DNA of 64,000 nucleotides from Allorhizobium sonneratiae (lineage in GTDB: Bacteria > Pseudomonadota > Alphaproteobacteria > Rhizobiales > Rhizobiaceae), in assembly GCF_023700755.1 (NCBI RefSeq), contig NZ_JAMKOJ010000008.1:111226-175225 (forward strand). The letters are read 5' to 3'. Shown piece by piece: positions 43,434-52,853 of this stretch. Below the pieces are notes generated by a model. The model was not told where the DNA came from, ran no database searches, and saw only the letters and a list, made by a program, of their open reading frames with translations. The position numbers and the translations under genes were made by a program. Every line of letters begins with the position of its first letter. Position 1 is the first letter of the stretch.

Positions 43434-44774
43434 ATGGCGGAAAAACTCGGAATCATGGTCTGCGGCCACGGCAGCCGCAATCAGAATGCGGCACGCGAAT
43501 TTGCTGTCATCGCCGAGGCGTTGAAGGCGAAAAATCCCGATATGCCGGTGGAATACGGCTATCTGGAATTTTGCAATCCTGTGATTGCCGCCGGTCTCGA
43601 CAGCCTGCGCGAACAGGGGGTGACGCGGGTTTTGGCCGTGCCGGGCATGCTTTTTGCGGCCGGTCACGCCAAGAACGACATTCCCTCCGTGCTCAACACC
43701 TATCAGGCGCAGCATCCGGGTTTCGTCATCAATTACGGTCGTGAGCTTGGCATTGACCTGAAAATGATCCGTGCGGCGGGCGACCGGATTCAATCCGCCA
43801 TCGATGCCGCCAATGCCGAACATGGTTTTGTTGACAAGCATGAGACGCTGTTGATGGTGGTGGGGCGCGGCTCGTCCGATCCCGATGCCAATTCCAATGT
43901 CGCCAAAGTGATGCGCATGCTCTGGGAAGGCATGGGCTTCGGCTGGGGCGAGACCTGCTATTCCGGCGTGACCTTTCCGCTGGTCGAGCCGGGGCTCACC
44001 CATGCGGCAAAGCTCGGCTACAAGCGCATTGTCGTCTTTCCCTATTTTCTCTTTACCGGCGTGCTGGTGAAGCGCATCTACAGCTATACCGACGAGGTGG
44101 CGGCCCGCCATCCGCAGATCCAGTTCGTCAAGGCGCCTTATCTGAACGATCATCCGCTGGTGCTCGATGCCTTTCAGGATAGGGTCAAGGAAATCCTCGA
44201 CGGTGCGGCGGTGATGAACTGCCAGATGTGCAAATATCGTGAGCAGGTTTTAGGCTTTGAAGCCCATCTCGGCCTGCCGCAGGAAAGCCATCACCATCAT
44301 GTCGAAGGCATTGGCGGGGGGCTGGAAAACTGTCCCTGCAAGGGCGATTGCGATGCCTCCTGTCGCGATCCGGATTTCTGTCAAAAGCATGGTCTGCCCT
44401 GGACGTCAGTGCACAGCCATGCCGAGCCGAACCCGCTCACACCCGCCTTCGATTACACCGTTTCGACGACATTGGGCGGCAAATATGGTCATCTCCTCAA
44501 CGCCGCGCCCGATGCGGAACTGGAGGCAGTGATGACGGCGCCATCAACCGGCACATATCAGGATCATCATGGGCACGAGCATGGGCCGAATTGCGGATGC
44601 GGCCATCACCATCATGATCACGCCCACGATCACAGTCATGGTCACGACCATCATCACGAGCACCATGATCACCACCATGGCCACGCGCATGACCATGAGC
44701 ATGGCCATCATCATGCGCCCTATCCGCATGCCGATCATCCGCTGGGGCCGAAATCCATGAGCAAGAAACGCTGA
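43434..44774 (+). CDS. cbiX: Sirohydrochlorin cobaltochelatase-like CbiX with Cys- and His-rich tail
   Basis: A 446-residue protein. Residues 1-255 are two CbiX repeats with the chelatase histidines H12 (GHGSRNQNA) and H78 (AAGHAKNDIP). A CxxC (263, 266) and a cluster of five cysteines (300, 302, 306, 310, 316) follow, likely an iron-sulfur site. A tail of about 50 residues from 388 is nearly all His, Asp and Gly (HHHHDHAHDHSHGHDHHHEH), probably storing cobalt or nickel. In an aerobic CobN pathway the chelatase activity is not needed early, so its role may be in metal delivery or an alternative route. It is followed immediately by the fused cobH. Confidence 0.88.
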   Translation: MAEKLGIMVCGHGSRNQNAAREFAVIAEALKAKNPDMPVEYGYLEFCNPVIAAGLDSLREQGVTRVLAVPGMLFAAGHAKNDIPSVLNTYQAQHPGFVINYGRELGIDLKMIRAAGDRIQSAIDAANAEHGFVDKHETLLMVVGRGSSDPDANSNVAKVMRMLWEGMGFGWGETCYSGVTFPLVEPGLTHAAKLGYKRIVVFPYFLFTGVLVKRIYSYTDEVAARHPQIQFVKAPYLNDHPLVLDAFQDRVKEILDGAAVMNCQMCKYREQVLGFEAHLGLPQESHHHHVEGIGGGLENCPCKGDCDASCRDPDFCQKHGLPWTSVHSHAEPNPLTPAFDYTVSTTLGGKYGHLLNAAPDAELEAVMTAPSTGTYQDHHGHEHGPNCGCGHHHHDHAHDHSHGHDHHHEHHDHHHGHAHDHEHGHHHAPYPHADHPLGPKSMSKKR

Positions 44775-46343
44775 ATGGCGCTGTTCGACAGCATTCTGAT
44801 CGTCGACTGGTCCGGCGCGAACCGCCCGGTAACGGGGAGCAATTCGCTCTGGGCCTGTCTTGTCGAACAGGATGCGGGCCTTGTCTGGCTGGAGAATTTT
44901 CCAACCCGCGCCGCCTTCATGGCGCGGCTTTCAACGCTGGTGGACGAGACGCTTGCGTCAGGAAAGCGTCTGCTGGCTGGTTTCGATTTCTCCTTTGCCT
45001 ATCCGGAAGGTACGGCTCAGCGCATCACCGGCGAGGCTGGTTGGCAAAGCGTGTGGCGGGCGCTGGAACGGGACATTGAGGATGATACGGACAATCGTAA
45101 CAACCGCTTTCTTGTCGCCGATCGCTGGAACCGGGATTGTTTTGCCGATGCGCCACGGTTCTGGGGCAGGCCTGCTGGTCTTGAATTGAAAAACCTGCCG
45201 GAAAAGCGCGTGCCGGTGCCACGCGATCCGCCTTTTGCGCTTCGCCTGACGGAGCAGGCAGCGAAAACGGCGAAGTCTGTGTTCCAGATGGCCTATGCCG
45301 GATCGGTCGGCAGTCAGTCCATGCTGGGCATTGCCCGGCTTTCGGCTTTTCTCGAAGGTCATCCTGAACGGTGCAAACTGGCTGTCTGGCCGTTCGAAAC
45401 CGGGTTTTCCTCTGATTTTTCGGCAGAGATTCTGTTTGCGGAAATCTATCCCTCGCTTTTTACCGCCAGTGTGCAAGAAGGCGAGGTGAAGGATCAGGCT
45501 CAAGTGCGCCATATGGCGGCGGAGTTTCTCCGACTTGATAGTGCTGGCCTTTTGAAAAAATTATTGGAACGGCCTGATGGCTTGAGCAATGCGCATGTGG
45601 GGTGCGCGCTTAAGGAAGAAGGCTGGATTTTGGGGACGGGGCATAAGGTGATTGAGACAGTCGTTTCTTTGAATGACGGCATGACAGGTGAGAAGGATGC
45701 GCGGCCGGGGCTGGAATATCTGCGCTCTCCCGCCGAAATCTATCGGCAATCCTTTGCCATGATCCGCGATGAGGCCGATCTTTCGCGCTTTCCCGCCGAT
45801 CTGCAGCCGATGATCATTCGGCTGATCCATGCCTGCGGCATGGTGGATGTGGCAGAAGACATTCAGTTTTCTGAAAACGTGGTGCAGGCGGGGGCCGCGG
45901 CGCTTGCAGCCGGTGCGCCGGTTTTATGTGATGCGGAAATGGTCCGCCATGGCATTATCCAGAAGCTGCTGCCAGCGCAAAACGAGGTGGTCTGCCTGTT
46001 GAAGGATGTGCGGGTGCGCCCGCTGGCAGCCTGGAATACGACAACGCTGTCGGCGGCTCAGGTGGACCTCTGGCTGCCGATGCTGGATGGGGCGGTGGTG
46101 GTGATCGGCAATGCGCCGACCGCTCTTTATCGTCTTCTGGAAAAGCTCGATCAGGGCGCGCCAAAACCGGCGGCGATCCTCGGCTTTCCGGTGGGTTTCG
46201 TCGGGGCAGCCGAAAGCAAGGCGGAACTGGCCGCAAACAGCCGTGGCGTGCCTTTCATTACCCTGAAAGGAAGGCGTGGTGGTTCTGCCATCGCGTCTGC
46301 GGCGCTGAATGCACTGGCCGGAGGGCTTGGCGGGCATGACTGA
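44775..46343 (+). CDS. cobH: Fusion: RNase H-like (DUF429-like) domain + precorrin-8X methylmutase
   Basis: A 522-residue two-part protein. The C-terminal ~210 residues (from about 312) are CobH, which moves a methyl from C-11 to C-12 to make hydrogenobyrinic acid: YLRSPAEIYRQSF, RLIHACGMV, GAPVLCDAEMV, IGNAPTALYRLLE, GFPVGFVGAAESK and GRRGGSAIASA. The N-terminal ~310 residues (ILIVDWSGANRP, AGFDFSFAYPEG, AYAGSVGSQSMLG, FAEIYPSL) look like a DUF429-like or RNase H-fold domain that in relatives seems to be a separate gene near cob genes. There is no frameshift at the junction. It starts right after the cbiX stop and overlaps cobL by 8 bases. Confidence 0.85.
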   Translation: MALFDSILIVDWSGANRPVTGSNSLWACLVEQDAGLVWLENFPTRAAFMARLSTLVDETLASGKRLLAGFDFSFAYPEGTAQRITGEAGWQSVWRALERDIEDDTDNRNNRFLVADRWNRDCFADAPRFWGRPAGLELKNLPEKRVPVPRDPPFALRLTEQAAKTAKSVFQMAYAGSVGSQSMLGIARLSAFLEGHPERCKLAVWPFETGFSSDFSAEILFAEIYPSLFTASVQEGEVKDQAQVRHMAAEFLRLDSAGLLKKLLERPDGLSNAHVGCALKEEGWILGTGHKVIETVVSLNDGMTGEKDARPGLEYLRSPAEIYRQSFAMIRDEADLSRFPADLQPMIIRLIHACGMVDVAEDIQFSENVVQAGAAALAAGAPVLCDAEMVRHGIIQKLLPAQNEVVCLLKDVRVRPLAAWNTTTLSAAQVDLWLPMLDGAVVVIGNAPTALYRLLEKLDQGAPKPAAILGFPVGFVGAAESKAELAANSRGVPFITLKGRRGGSAIASAALNALAGGLGGHD

Positions 46344-47547
46344 GGCCTGGCTCACCATCATCGGTATGGGCGATAGCGGTCTCGACAGTTTGAGCCCGCA
46401 GCAGCGCCGCGCCCTCGATCAAACCGAGGTGCTGGTGGTGGGCGAGCGGCTGGAAGCGCTGGCCGGGCAAAGCCTGCCGCAGGTGAAGCGCATTCTGACA
46501 TGGGGAGCCGGGTTTCGCCCCACGCTGGAGGCGGTTCTGTCGCTGAAAGGCAAGCCGGTCACGGTGCTGGCTACCGGAGATCCGATGCATTACGGCATCG
46601 GTGCAACCCTGCTGCGCTCTATGAAGCCGGAGGAGATGCGGGTGCTGCCCAGTCCCTCGGCCTTTTCTCTGGCCGCTGCCCGGCTGCATTGGCCCTTGCA
46701 GGCGGTGGCGCAGATATCCTTGCATGGCCGTCCGCTCAGCCATCTCAACCGCCATATCCTGCCGCAGGCCCGCATTCTGGCGCTGACCTCGAATGGCGAC
46801 AGTGTCAAACAGGCGGCGAAGCGTCTTGTTGAACGCGGCTTTGGCGCGGCTCTCTGCCATGTGCTGGAGCACATGGGCGGGGTCGTTGAGCGGCATATCG
46901 TCATGACGGCAGTAGAGCTTTGTGCCACGAACGACGTGTTTGCAGACTTTAATACGCTGGCGATCGATTGCGGGCAGGGCCCGAACCTGCCGCCGCTGCC
47001 CGGTCTGCCGGATGAGGTTTTTCGCCATGATGGACAATTGACCAAAAGCGAGGTCAGGGCAGTGACGCTGGCAAAGCTTTCACCCTTTCCCAACGCGCTT
47101 CTCTACGATGTTGGGGCAGGCTGCGGCTCGGTCGCCATTGAGTGGCTGCGGCTCGGCATGGGCACGCGCGCCATCGCCTTCGAGCAGAAGACGGAACGGA
47201 TCGCCATGATGCGCGACAATGCCGAGACGCTCGGCACGCCGGATCTCGACATCGTCGAAGGGCAGGCCCCCGCCTGCCTTTCAGGGCAGGAGCCGCCGGA
47301 TGCGATCTTCATCGGCGGCGGCATCACAGGGCTTGGTGTGTTCGAGACCTGCTGGCAGGTTTTGAAGCCCGGCGGGCGGCTGGTGGCCAATGCCGTGACG
47401 CTGGAAGGTGAGGCGCGGCTTACCGAGCTGCGGGGCCTTCATGGCGGCGAGATGATCCGGCTGTCCGTTGCCCGTGCGGCCCCGGTCGGGCGTTATTGCG
47501 GCTGGAAATCGCTGATGCCGGTGACGATCTGGAGCGTGGTGAAATGA
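46336..47547 (+). CDS. cobL: Precorrin-6Y C5,15-methyltransferase (decarboxylating)
   Basis: A 403-residue bifunctional enzyme that methylates C-5 and C-15 and decarboxylates the C-12 side chain. The N-terminal part is a CbiE-type tetrapyrrole methylase (IIGMGDSGLDSLSPQ, VLATGDPMHYG, PSPSAFSLAAARL). The C-terminal part is CbiT-type with an SAM-binding loop (LYDVGAGCGSVAIEWLR). ATG at 46336 is used with GAGGG upstream. It overlaps cobH and cobI (ATGA). Confidence 0.95.
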   Translation: MTEAWLTIIGMGDSGLDSLSPQQRRALDQTEVLVVGERLEALAGQSLPQVKRILTWGAGFRPTLEAVLSLKGKPVTVLATGDPMHYGIGATLLRSMKPEEMRVLPSPSAFSLAAARLHWPLQAVAQISLHGRPLSHLNRHILPQARILALTSNGDSVKQAAKRLVERGFGAALCHVLEHMGGVVERHIVMTAVELCATNDVFADFNTLAIDCGQGPNLPPLPGLPDEVFRHDGQLTKSEVRAVTLAKLSPFPNALLYDVGAGCGSVAIEWLRLGMGTRAIAFEQKTERIAMMRDNAETLGTPDLDIVEGQAPACLSGQEPPDAIFIGGGITGLGVFETCWQVLKPGGRLVANAVTLEGEARLTELRGLHGGEMIRLSVARAAPVGRYCGWKSLMPVTIWSVVK

Positions 47548-48266
47548 GCGGAACCCTCTACGGTCTGGGCCTTGGCCCCGGTGATCCTGAACTGATCACG
47601 CTGAAAGCCCACCGCATCCTGACCTCTGCACCTGTGATTGCCTATCCGGCGCCCGATACCGGCCCAAGCTTTGCCCGCCGCATTGCCGCCCCCTATCTTC
47701 GTGCCGATCAATTGGAAGTGCCGATTGTCGTGCCGATGCGGGTGGAGCGGTTTCCGGCGCAGGAGGTCTATGACCTTGCGGCGGAGATGCTGTCGCATCA
47801 CCTTGATGCCGGGTCTGATGTTGCGGTTCTCTGTGAGGGCGATCCGTTTTTCTACGGTTCCTTCATCTATCTGTTTTCCCGGTTGGCGGAGCGCTACGAC
47901 ACCGTGATCGTGCCGGGCATTTCCTCGGTCATGGCGGCGGCGGCGCAGTCCGGGCGGCTGCTTGCGGCGCGCAATGAGGTGTTGACCGTGTTGCCGGGGC
48001 CGCTTGCCAATGACGATCTGCGTGCCCGGCTGGAGAGCACGGATGCGGCGGCGATCATCAAGCTCGGACGGCATTTTCCACGCATCCGCGCGCTGCTCGA
48101 TGCGATGGGGCTGACCCCTTTTGCCTGCTATATCGAGCGCGTGACGCTGCCGGAAGAACGCATTCTGCCGCTTGCCGAGGTGGCGGAAGACAGCGCTCCC
48201 TATTTTTCGATGATCCTGATTTACAAGGGTCAGGAACAACTGACACAGAAAGACCGCGATGCCTGA
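47544..48266 (+). CDS. cobI: Precorrin-2 C20-methyltransferase
   Basis: A 240-residue SAM-dependent tetrapyrrole methylase that makes precorrin-3A. Family pattern: LYGLGLGPGDPELITLKA, CEGDPFFYGSFIYL, VPGISSVMAAAAQSG. The start ATG overlaps the cobL stop by 4 bases and its end overlaps cobJ by 8 bases, so translation is coupled through the row. Confidence 0.95.
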   Translation: MSGTLYGLGLGPGDPELITLKAHRILTSAPVIAYPAPDTGPSFARRIAAPYLRADQLEVPIVVPMRVERFPAQEVYDLAAEMLSHHLDAGSDVAVLCEGDPFFYGSFIYLFSRLAERYDTVIVPGISSVMAAAAQSGRLLAARNEVLTVLPGPLANDDLRARLESTDAAAIIKLGRHFPRIRALLDAMGLTPFACYIERVTLPEERILPLAEVAEDSAPYFSMILIYKGQEQLTQKDRDA

Positions 48267-50082
48267 GCCAGACAAACCCGTTATCGTCATCCTCTCGCAG
48301 ACGGCGCTGCCGCTTGCCCGGCGCGTGGCAGAGATAACGGGCGGCGAGGTGCATGGCGCAACGTCCCGCGTGAGCGGGGCCGATCTCGGTTTCGAGGCAG
48401 TGAAGCCCCATCTACAGGCCCTGTTTCAGGCCGGGCGTTCGATCATCGCCATCATGGCCTCCGGTGCACTGATCCGCCTGCTGGCGCCGGTTCTGTCCGG
48501 CAAGCAGCAGGAACCGCCGGTCATTGCGCTTTCGGAAGACGGGGCCTCGGTCGTGCCGCTTCTTGGTGGTCACCATGGGGCAAACGATCTTGCCCGCCAG
48601 ATTGCTGGCTCTTTACAAACCCATGCCGCCATCACCACGGCGGGCGATCTGCGCTTTGGCGTGGCGCTCGATCAGCCACCGGAAGGCTATGTGCTGGCCA
48701 ATCCCGATCAGGCCAAGGCGGTGATGGCCGAACTTGTCGCGGGCGTGAGTGTGCGCCTCAATGGTAAGGCGGACTGGCTTGAAACATCGCGTCTGCCTTT
48801 TGCCGAGAACGGTCCGGTCACACTGACCGTCACCGATCGCGTCACGACGCCCAGTCCGCTGGAGCTGGTCTATCACCCAAAAACCCTTGTGCTCGGCATG
48901 GGGGCGGAACGTCACGCCGACAGTGCCGAGGCCATTGCGCTTGCCGAAGAGCTGTTGGCTGCGGGTGGTTATGCACGCGAAAGTCTCGCGGCACTTGCCT
49001 CCATTGATCTCAAGGCGGATGAGGCGGCTCTTCATGCAGTTGCAGCACATTTTTCCGTGCCTGCCCGGTTTTTCACCGCTGAAATGCTGGAGGCCGAGCG
49101 GGATCGGCTGCAAAATCCATCGGATGTTGTCTTTGCCGAGGTCGGCTGCCATGGCGTGGCGGAAGGGGCGGCCCTTGCCGCCGTCGGTCAGGATGGTGCT
49201 CTCGCGCTGGCCAAGCGCAAGGGTAAAGGTGTGACAGCCGCAATTGGCCGGGCAGAATCCCCGCTCGATATTCTTCCCATGGGCCGGGCGCGCGGCAAGC
49301 TCTTCGTCGTCGGCATCGGGCCGGGGTCCGAAGGCTGGCGCTCGCCGGAAGTGAGCCGAATGGTCGCAGACAGCAGCGATCTGATTGGCTATTCGCTCTA
49401 TCTGGATTTGCTTGGGCCGCTGGTTCAGGGCAAGGCCCGCCATGATTTCGATCTTGGCAAGGAAGAAGCCCGCGTGGTGCACGCCATGGAGCTGGCGGGC
49501 GAGGGCAAGACTGTGTCGCTTGTCTGCTCCGGCGATGCCGGGATTTATGCGATGGCGACGCTGGTGTTCGAGCTGTTTGACAAGGGCGGCGTGTCTGATG
49601 CGGCACGGCGCATCGAGGTACAGGTCTCGCCCGGCATTTCCGCCCTTCAGGCTGCGGCAGCGCGTGCCGGTGCTCCGCTCGGCCATGATTTCTGCACCAT
49701 CTCGCTGTCTGATCTTTTGACACCGTGGGAGCATATAAAACGGCGGGTACAGGCGGCGGGTGAGGGCGATTTCGTCATCGCTTTCTACAATCCCGTCTCA
49801 ATGAAGCGCCGCACCCAGCTTGCCTATGCGCGGGATGCGCTGCTGAAATTCCGCCCCGCCGATACGCCGGTCATTCTTGCCACCAATCTCGGACGTCCGG
49901 GTGAGACGTTGCGGATTGTGCCGCTTGGCGACCTGAATGTCGATGATGTCGATATGCTGACTGTGGTGGTGGTCGGCTCCTCCGAGAGCCGGTGTGTGCG
50001 GATGGGTGACGGCAAAACATGGGTCTATACGCCGCGCGGCTATTCCGGCAAGGCAGGCACTGGCATGGTAAAGGAAGACTGA
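48259..50082 (+). CDS. cobJ: Fusion CbiG-like + precorrin-3B C17-methyltransferase (CobJ)
   Basis: A 607-residue protein. Residues 1-340 are CbiG-like: an N-terminal domain (IIAIMASGALIRLLAPVL, LLGGHHGANDLARQI) and a C-terminal CobE/CbiG domain (LVLGMGAERHADSAE, LASIDLKADEAAL). Residues 345-605 are CobJ (FVVGIGPGSEGWRSPEV, VCSGDAGIYAMATLVFE, SPGISALQAAAARAGAPLGHDFC, AFYNPVSMKRRTQL), which contracts the ring with C-17 methylation. CbiG acts in the anaerobic route, so its presence with CobJ in an aerobic (CobN) cluster is notable, although fusions like this occur in other alphaproteobacteria. Confidence 0.9.
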   Translation: MPEPDKPVIVILSQTALPLARRVAEITGGEVHGATSRVSGADLGFEAVKPHLQALFQAGRSIIAIMASGALIRLLAPVLSGKQQEPPVIALSEDGASVVPLLGGHHGANDLARQIAGSLQTHAAITTAGDLRFGVALDQPPEGYVLANPDQAKAVMAELVAGVSVRLNGKADWLETSRLPFAENGPVTLTVTDRVTTPSPLELVYHPKTLVLGMGAERHADSAEAIALAEELLAAGGYARESLAALASIDLKADEAALHAVAAHFSVPARFFTAEMLEAERDRLQNPSDVVFAEVGCHGVAEGAALAAVGQDGALALAKRKGKGVTAAIGRAESPLDILPMGRARGKLFVVGIGPGSEGWRSPEVSRMVADSSDLIGYSLYLDLLGPLVQGKARHDFDLGKEEARVVHAMELAGEGKTVSLVCSGDAGIYAMATLVFELFDKGGVSDAARRIEVQVSPGISALQAAAARAGAPLGHDFCTISLSDLLTPWEHIKRRVQAAGEGDFVIAFYNPVSMKRRTQLAYARDALLKFRPADTPVILATNLGRPGETLRIVPLGDLNVDDVDMLTVVVVGSSESRCVRMGDGKTWVYTPRGYSGKAGTGMVKED

Positions 50083-50083
50083 G

Positions 50084-50863
50084 ATGACCGTTTATTTCAT
50101 CGGTGCCGGCCCCGGCGCGCCAGACCTCATTACCGTGCGCGGCCTGAAACTGATCGAGCGCTGCCCGGTCTGCCTTTATGCCGGTTCGCTGGTGCCGGAA
50201 GAGATTGTCCAGGCAGCACCCAAAGACGCGCTGGTCAAAGACACGGCCCCCATGCATCTTGACGATATCCTTGCTGAGATCGTCAGCGCTCATGCGCGGG
50301 GCGAAGATGTCGCCCGCGTCCATTCCGGTGATCCGTCGATCTATGGCGCGATTGCCGAGCAGATGCGCAGGCTCGATGCGCTCGGTATTCCTTATGACGT
50401 CGTGCCGGGCGTACCGGCCTTTGCCGCCACCGCAGCCCGGCTGAAAACCGAACTGACGCTTCCCGAAATTGCCCAGACGGTGATCATCACCCGCACCGAA
50501 ATGAAGGCATCTTCGATGCCTGAATTTGAAACGCTGGAGATTCTCGGAAGATCACGCGCCACGCTCGCCATTCATCTGTCGATCCGCAATCTGACCCATA
50601 TAAGGGAAACGCTGACGCCCTATTACGGCGAGGACTGCCCGGTGGTGATCGCCTATCGCGCCACCTGGCCGGATGAGCTTTACATTCGCACCACGCTGAA
50701 AGACATGGCGGAGGAGGTGCGCAAGGCCAAGATCACCCGCACGGCTTTGATCCTTGTCGGCAAGGTTTTTGGAGATGTCGAATTCCGCGACAGCGATCTT
50801 TACAATGCCGGATTTTCGCATGTACTGCGCAATGTGGGCAAGAAGAAACGACTGGCTGAGTAA
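50084..50863 (+). CDS. cobM: Precorrin-4 C11-methyltransferase
   Basis: A 259-residue tetrapyrrole methylase giving precorrin-5. Typical: VYFIGAGPGAPDLITVRGL, DTAPMHLDDI, VHSGDPSIYGAIAEQM, VVPGVPAFAATAARL and TVIITRTEMKASSMP. ATG is 1 base after the cobJ stop. It ends this run; cobK, expected by some relatives next to cobJ or cobM, is not here. Confidence 0.96.
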   Translation: MTVYFIGAGPGAPDLITVRGLKLIERCPVCLYAGSLVPEEIVQAAPKDALVKDTAPMHLDDILAEIVSAHARGEDVARVHSGDPSIYGAIAEQMRRLDALGIPYDVVPGVPAFAATAARLKTELTLPEIAQTVIITRTEMKASSMPEFETLEILGRSRATLAIHLSIRNLTHIRETLTPYYGEDCPVVIAYRATWPDELYIRTTLKDMAEEVRKAKITRTALILVGKVFGDVEFRDSDLYNAGFSHVLRNVGKKKRLAE

Positions 50864-50892
50864 CGTATAGCGCGCCTGACACAAACCGTGTT

Positions 50893-50990
50893 CCTCATCC
50901 TCGGGCTTGACCCGAGGATCACCTGCCGCAGCCATCCTATCGACGTTTCATGATGATAGACCATGGCAGATGCCCGGCTCAAGGCCGGGC
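50893..50990. repeat. Two short palindromes after cobM
   Basis: TCCTCGGGCTTGACCCGAGGA and, about 50 bases on, TGCCCGGCTCAAGGCCGGGCA. Palindromes of this type are very common between genes in rhizobia. They may stabilise or stop the cob transcript. Confidence 0.6.
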
Positions 50991-51010
50991 ATGACGTCAG
51001 GACTATAGGC

Positions 51011-51045
51011 AAAAATGGCGGGTGTTTACGCCCGCCATTTTTTTC
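51011..51045. terminator. Bidirectional terminator between cobM and the sugar transporter
   Basis: AAAAATGGCGGG pairs perfectly with CCCGCCATTTTT around an 8-base loop, giving A- and T-tracts on both sides. It lies between convergent genes. Confidence 0.9.
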
Positions 51046-51046
51046 G

Positions 51047-52333
51047 TTACGCTGCCGGTCTGGAGCCGATGGCCCCATAATAAGCAATGTAGAGATAGCA
51101 GACGATCGGCATCAGGAAGGCGAGGTGAATGCCGAAATGATCGGCAAGTGCGCCCTGAAGCAGTGGCAGCAGCGCACCGCCGACAATGGCGAGGCAAAGA
51201 ATGCCCGATCCCTGGCTGGTGTGACGGCCAAGACCCTTGAGCGCCAGACTGAAAATCGTCGGGAACATGATCGAGTTGAACAGGCCGATTGACAGGATCG
51301 CCCACATGGCGAAATGGCCGGTGGTCAGCACGGTAATCAACAGCAGGGCTGCTGCAACCAGCGCATTGAAGGCCAGCGTCTTGGCGTCATCGATGTAGCG
51401 CATGGCCGCCGAGCCGATGAAGCGACCGACCATGGCCCCACCCCAGTAGTAAGAGACGTAATTGGCGGCCGTTTCAGACTTCAGACCGGCAATGGTCGGG
51501 TCGCCGAGGAAATTCACGAGGAAGCTGCCGATGCTGACTTCCGCGCCGACATAGACGAAAATGCCGACGGCGCCGAGCACCAGATGGCGATAATTCCAGG
51601 CAGAACCGGCATCATGGCCAATATGCTGCGTCTCTTCTTCCTCTTCCACCTTTGGCAGCTTCAGGAAGGCGAAAATCGCCGCCAGAACCAGAAAGGCAAT
51701 CGCTAAAAGCAGATAGGGGAATTTCACCGCCGCAGCTTCCGCCGTGCGCAGTGCATTGATCTGTTCGGGCGTGGCGTTTGCCGCAAGCTCGGTCGCGGAA
51801 GACAGGATCAGCAGCGCGCCGAAGAAAGGCGCAACCGTGGTGCCGAGCGAGTTGAAAGCCTGTGTCAGAGTCAGGCGGCTGGACGCGGTTTCCGGTGCAC
51901 CCAAAATGGTGACGTAGGGATTGGCGGCGACCTGAAGAATGGTCACGCCGGTGGCCAGCACGAAGAGTGCGCCAAGAAACAGCCCGTAGACACGCAGACT
52001 TGCCGCCGGAATGAACAGCGCGCAGCCGATGGCGCAGATCAGAAGACCGGCAACGATACCGCCCTTGTAGCTGATCCGCTTGACCAGCGCGCCCGCAGGC
52101 AGCGACACGATGAAATAGGCACCGAAAAAGCACAGCTGGATCAGCATGGATTCGGTGTAGTTCAGGTCAAAGACCTTTTTCAGATGCGGAATCAGAATAT
52201 CGTTGAGGCAGGTAATAAAGCCCCAGAGAAAGAAAAGCGAGGTGAGTGCAATCAGCGGGCCCGTATAGGCGTGGGATGAGGATTGCGTTGTTGTCGATCG
52301 TGTGCCGGTCGAAGCGGTTTGAAGTCCTGCCAT
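51047..52333 (-). CDS. gluP: Sugar:H+ symporter, fucose-permease family (glucose/galactose type)
   Basis: A 428-residue major-facilitator protein with 12 helices. The FucP/GluP signature is visible: [43 protein letters not shown] and [32 protein letters not shown]. The closest known type is the Brucella glucose/galactose transporter. A hydrophilic break near residues 235-260 ([14 protein letters not shown]) separates the two halves. Confidence 0.88.
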   Translation of the reverse strand: MAGLQTASTGTRSTTTQSSSHAYTGPLIALTSLFFLWGFITCLNDILIPHLKKVFDLNYTESMLIQLCFFGAYFIVSLPAGALVKRISYKGGIVAGLLICAIGCALFIPAASLRVYGLFLGALFVLATGVTILQVAANPYVTILGAPETASSRLTLTQAFNSLGTTVAPFFGALLILSSATELAANATPEQINALRTAEAAAVKFPYLLLAIAFLVLAAIFAFLKLPKVEEEEETQHIGHDAGSAWNYRHLVLGAVGIFVYVGAEVSIGSFLVNFLGDPTIAGLKSETAANYVSYYWGGAMVGRFIGSAAMRYIDDAKTLAFNALVAAALLLITVLTTGHFAMWAILSIGLFNSIMFPTIFSLALKGLGRHTSQGSGILCLAIVGGALLPLLQGALADHFGIHLAFLMPIVCYLYIAYYGAIGSRPAA

Positions 52334-52853
52334 TTTTCGGTTCTTCTTGTTGATGCGCGGCGTGGGAGGCAGCGCCTGGGTTGATAAACAGAGTTTGTCT
52401 CTGGTCGGGAACGGAGGTCGTTGCTGTTCTGCGAGTCATGTCCGGGTAAGGGGTTGATCTCTCACCGGCTGCAGATCGTCTGAAATCGAAATGTAGAAAG
52501 CGCGCGTCAGAATGAGAGATTGCTCTTTGAAAACCGCCATCTGGACGGCCTGATAGCGCTATCCTCACGCATTGTGCATGAAAAGATTTACACCTTAATT
52601 TTGATCAATGTTATCCTGCCTCATCGCTTGTCTTGCGGCGGCGTTCAAGAGGGGTAGGCTGAAAACGCTATCGCCAGAACACTGTTTTTAATCAAGAATA
52701 CGTCGAAGTCTCATGCCATGTTTTATGGGCTGTCCGACGTGTTGTTGAAAAGGCATTTAGCGCGGGGTCATATGTATCTCAAGTGACGGATGGCATATTT
52801 TCATGCCATCCAGAAGATTGCGGCAGGAACGTGCGTCGAGATCAAGGATTGGG
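52334..52853. other. Intergenic region upstream of gluP
   Basis: 520 bases between the gluP start and the FliO-like stop. It should contain the gluP promoter and leader. I see no coding frame of merit. A hairpin (52788-52811, GGATGGCAT / ATGCCATCC) lies at its far end and is listed separately. Confidence 0.5.
52788..52811 (-). terminator. Hairpin after the FliO-like gene
   Basis: A 9-bp perfect stem GGATGGCAT / ATGCCATCC with loop ATTTTC, 43 bases past the FliO-like stop. No T-tract follows on the minus strand. Confidence 0.4.

Noticed and set aside
42711..44153. A 480-codon minus-strand frame across the TSUP permease start and cbiX
   Set aside because: It crosses two well-supported genes and has no recognisable domain.
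48613..49734. A 373-codon antisense frame over cobJ
   Set aside because: Shadow of the CbiG-CobJ gene; no start signal or domain.
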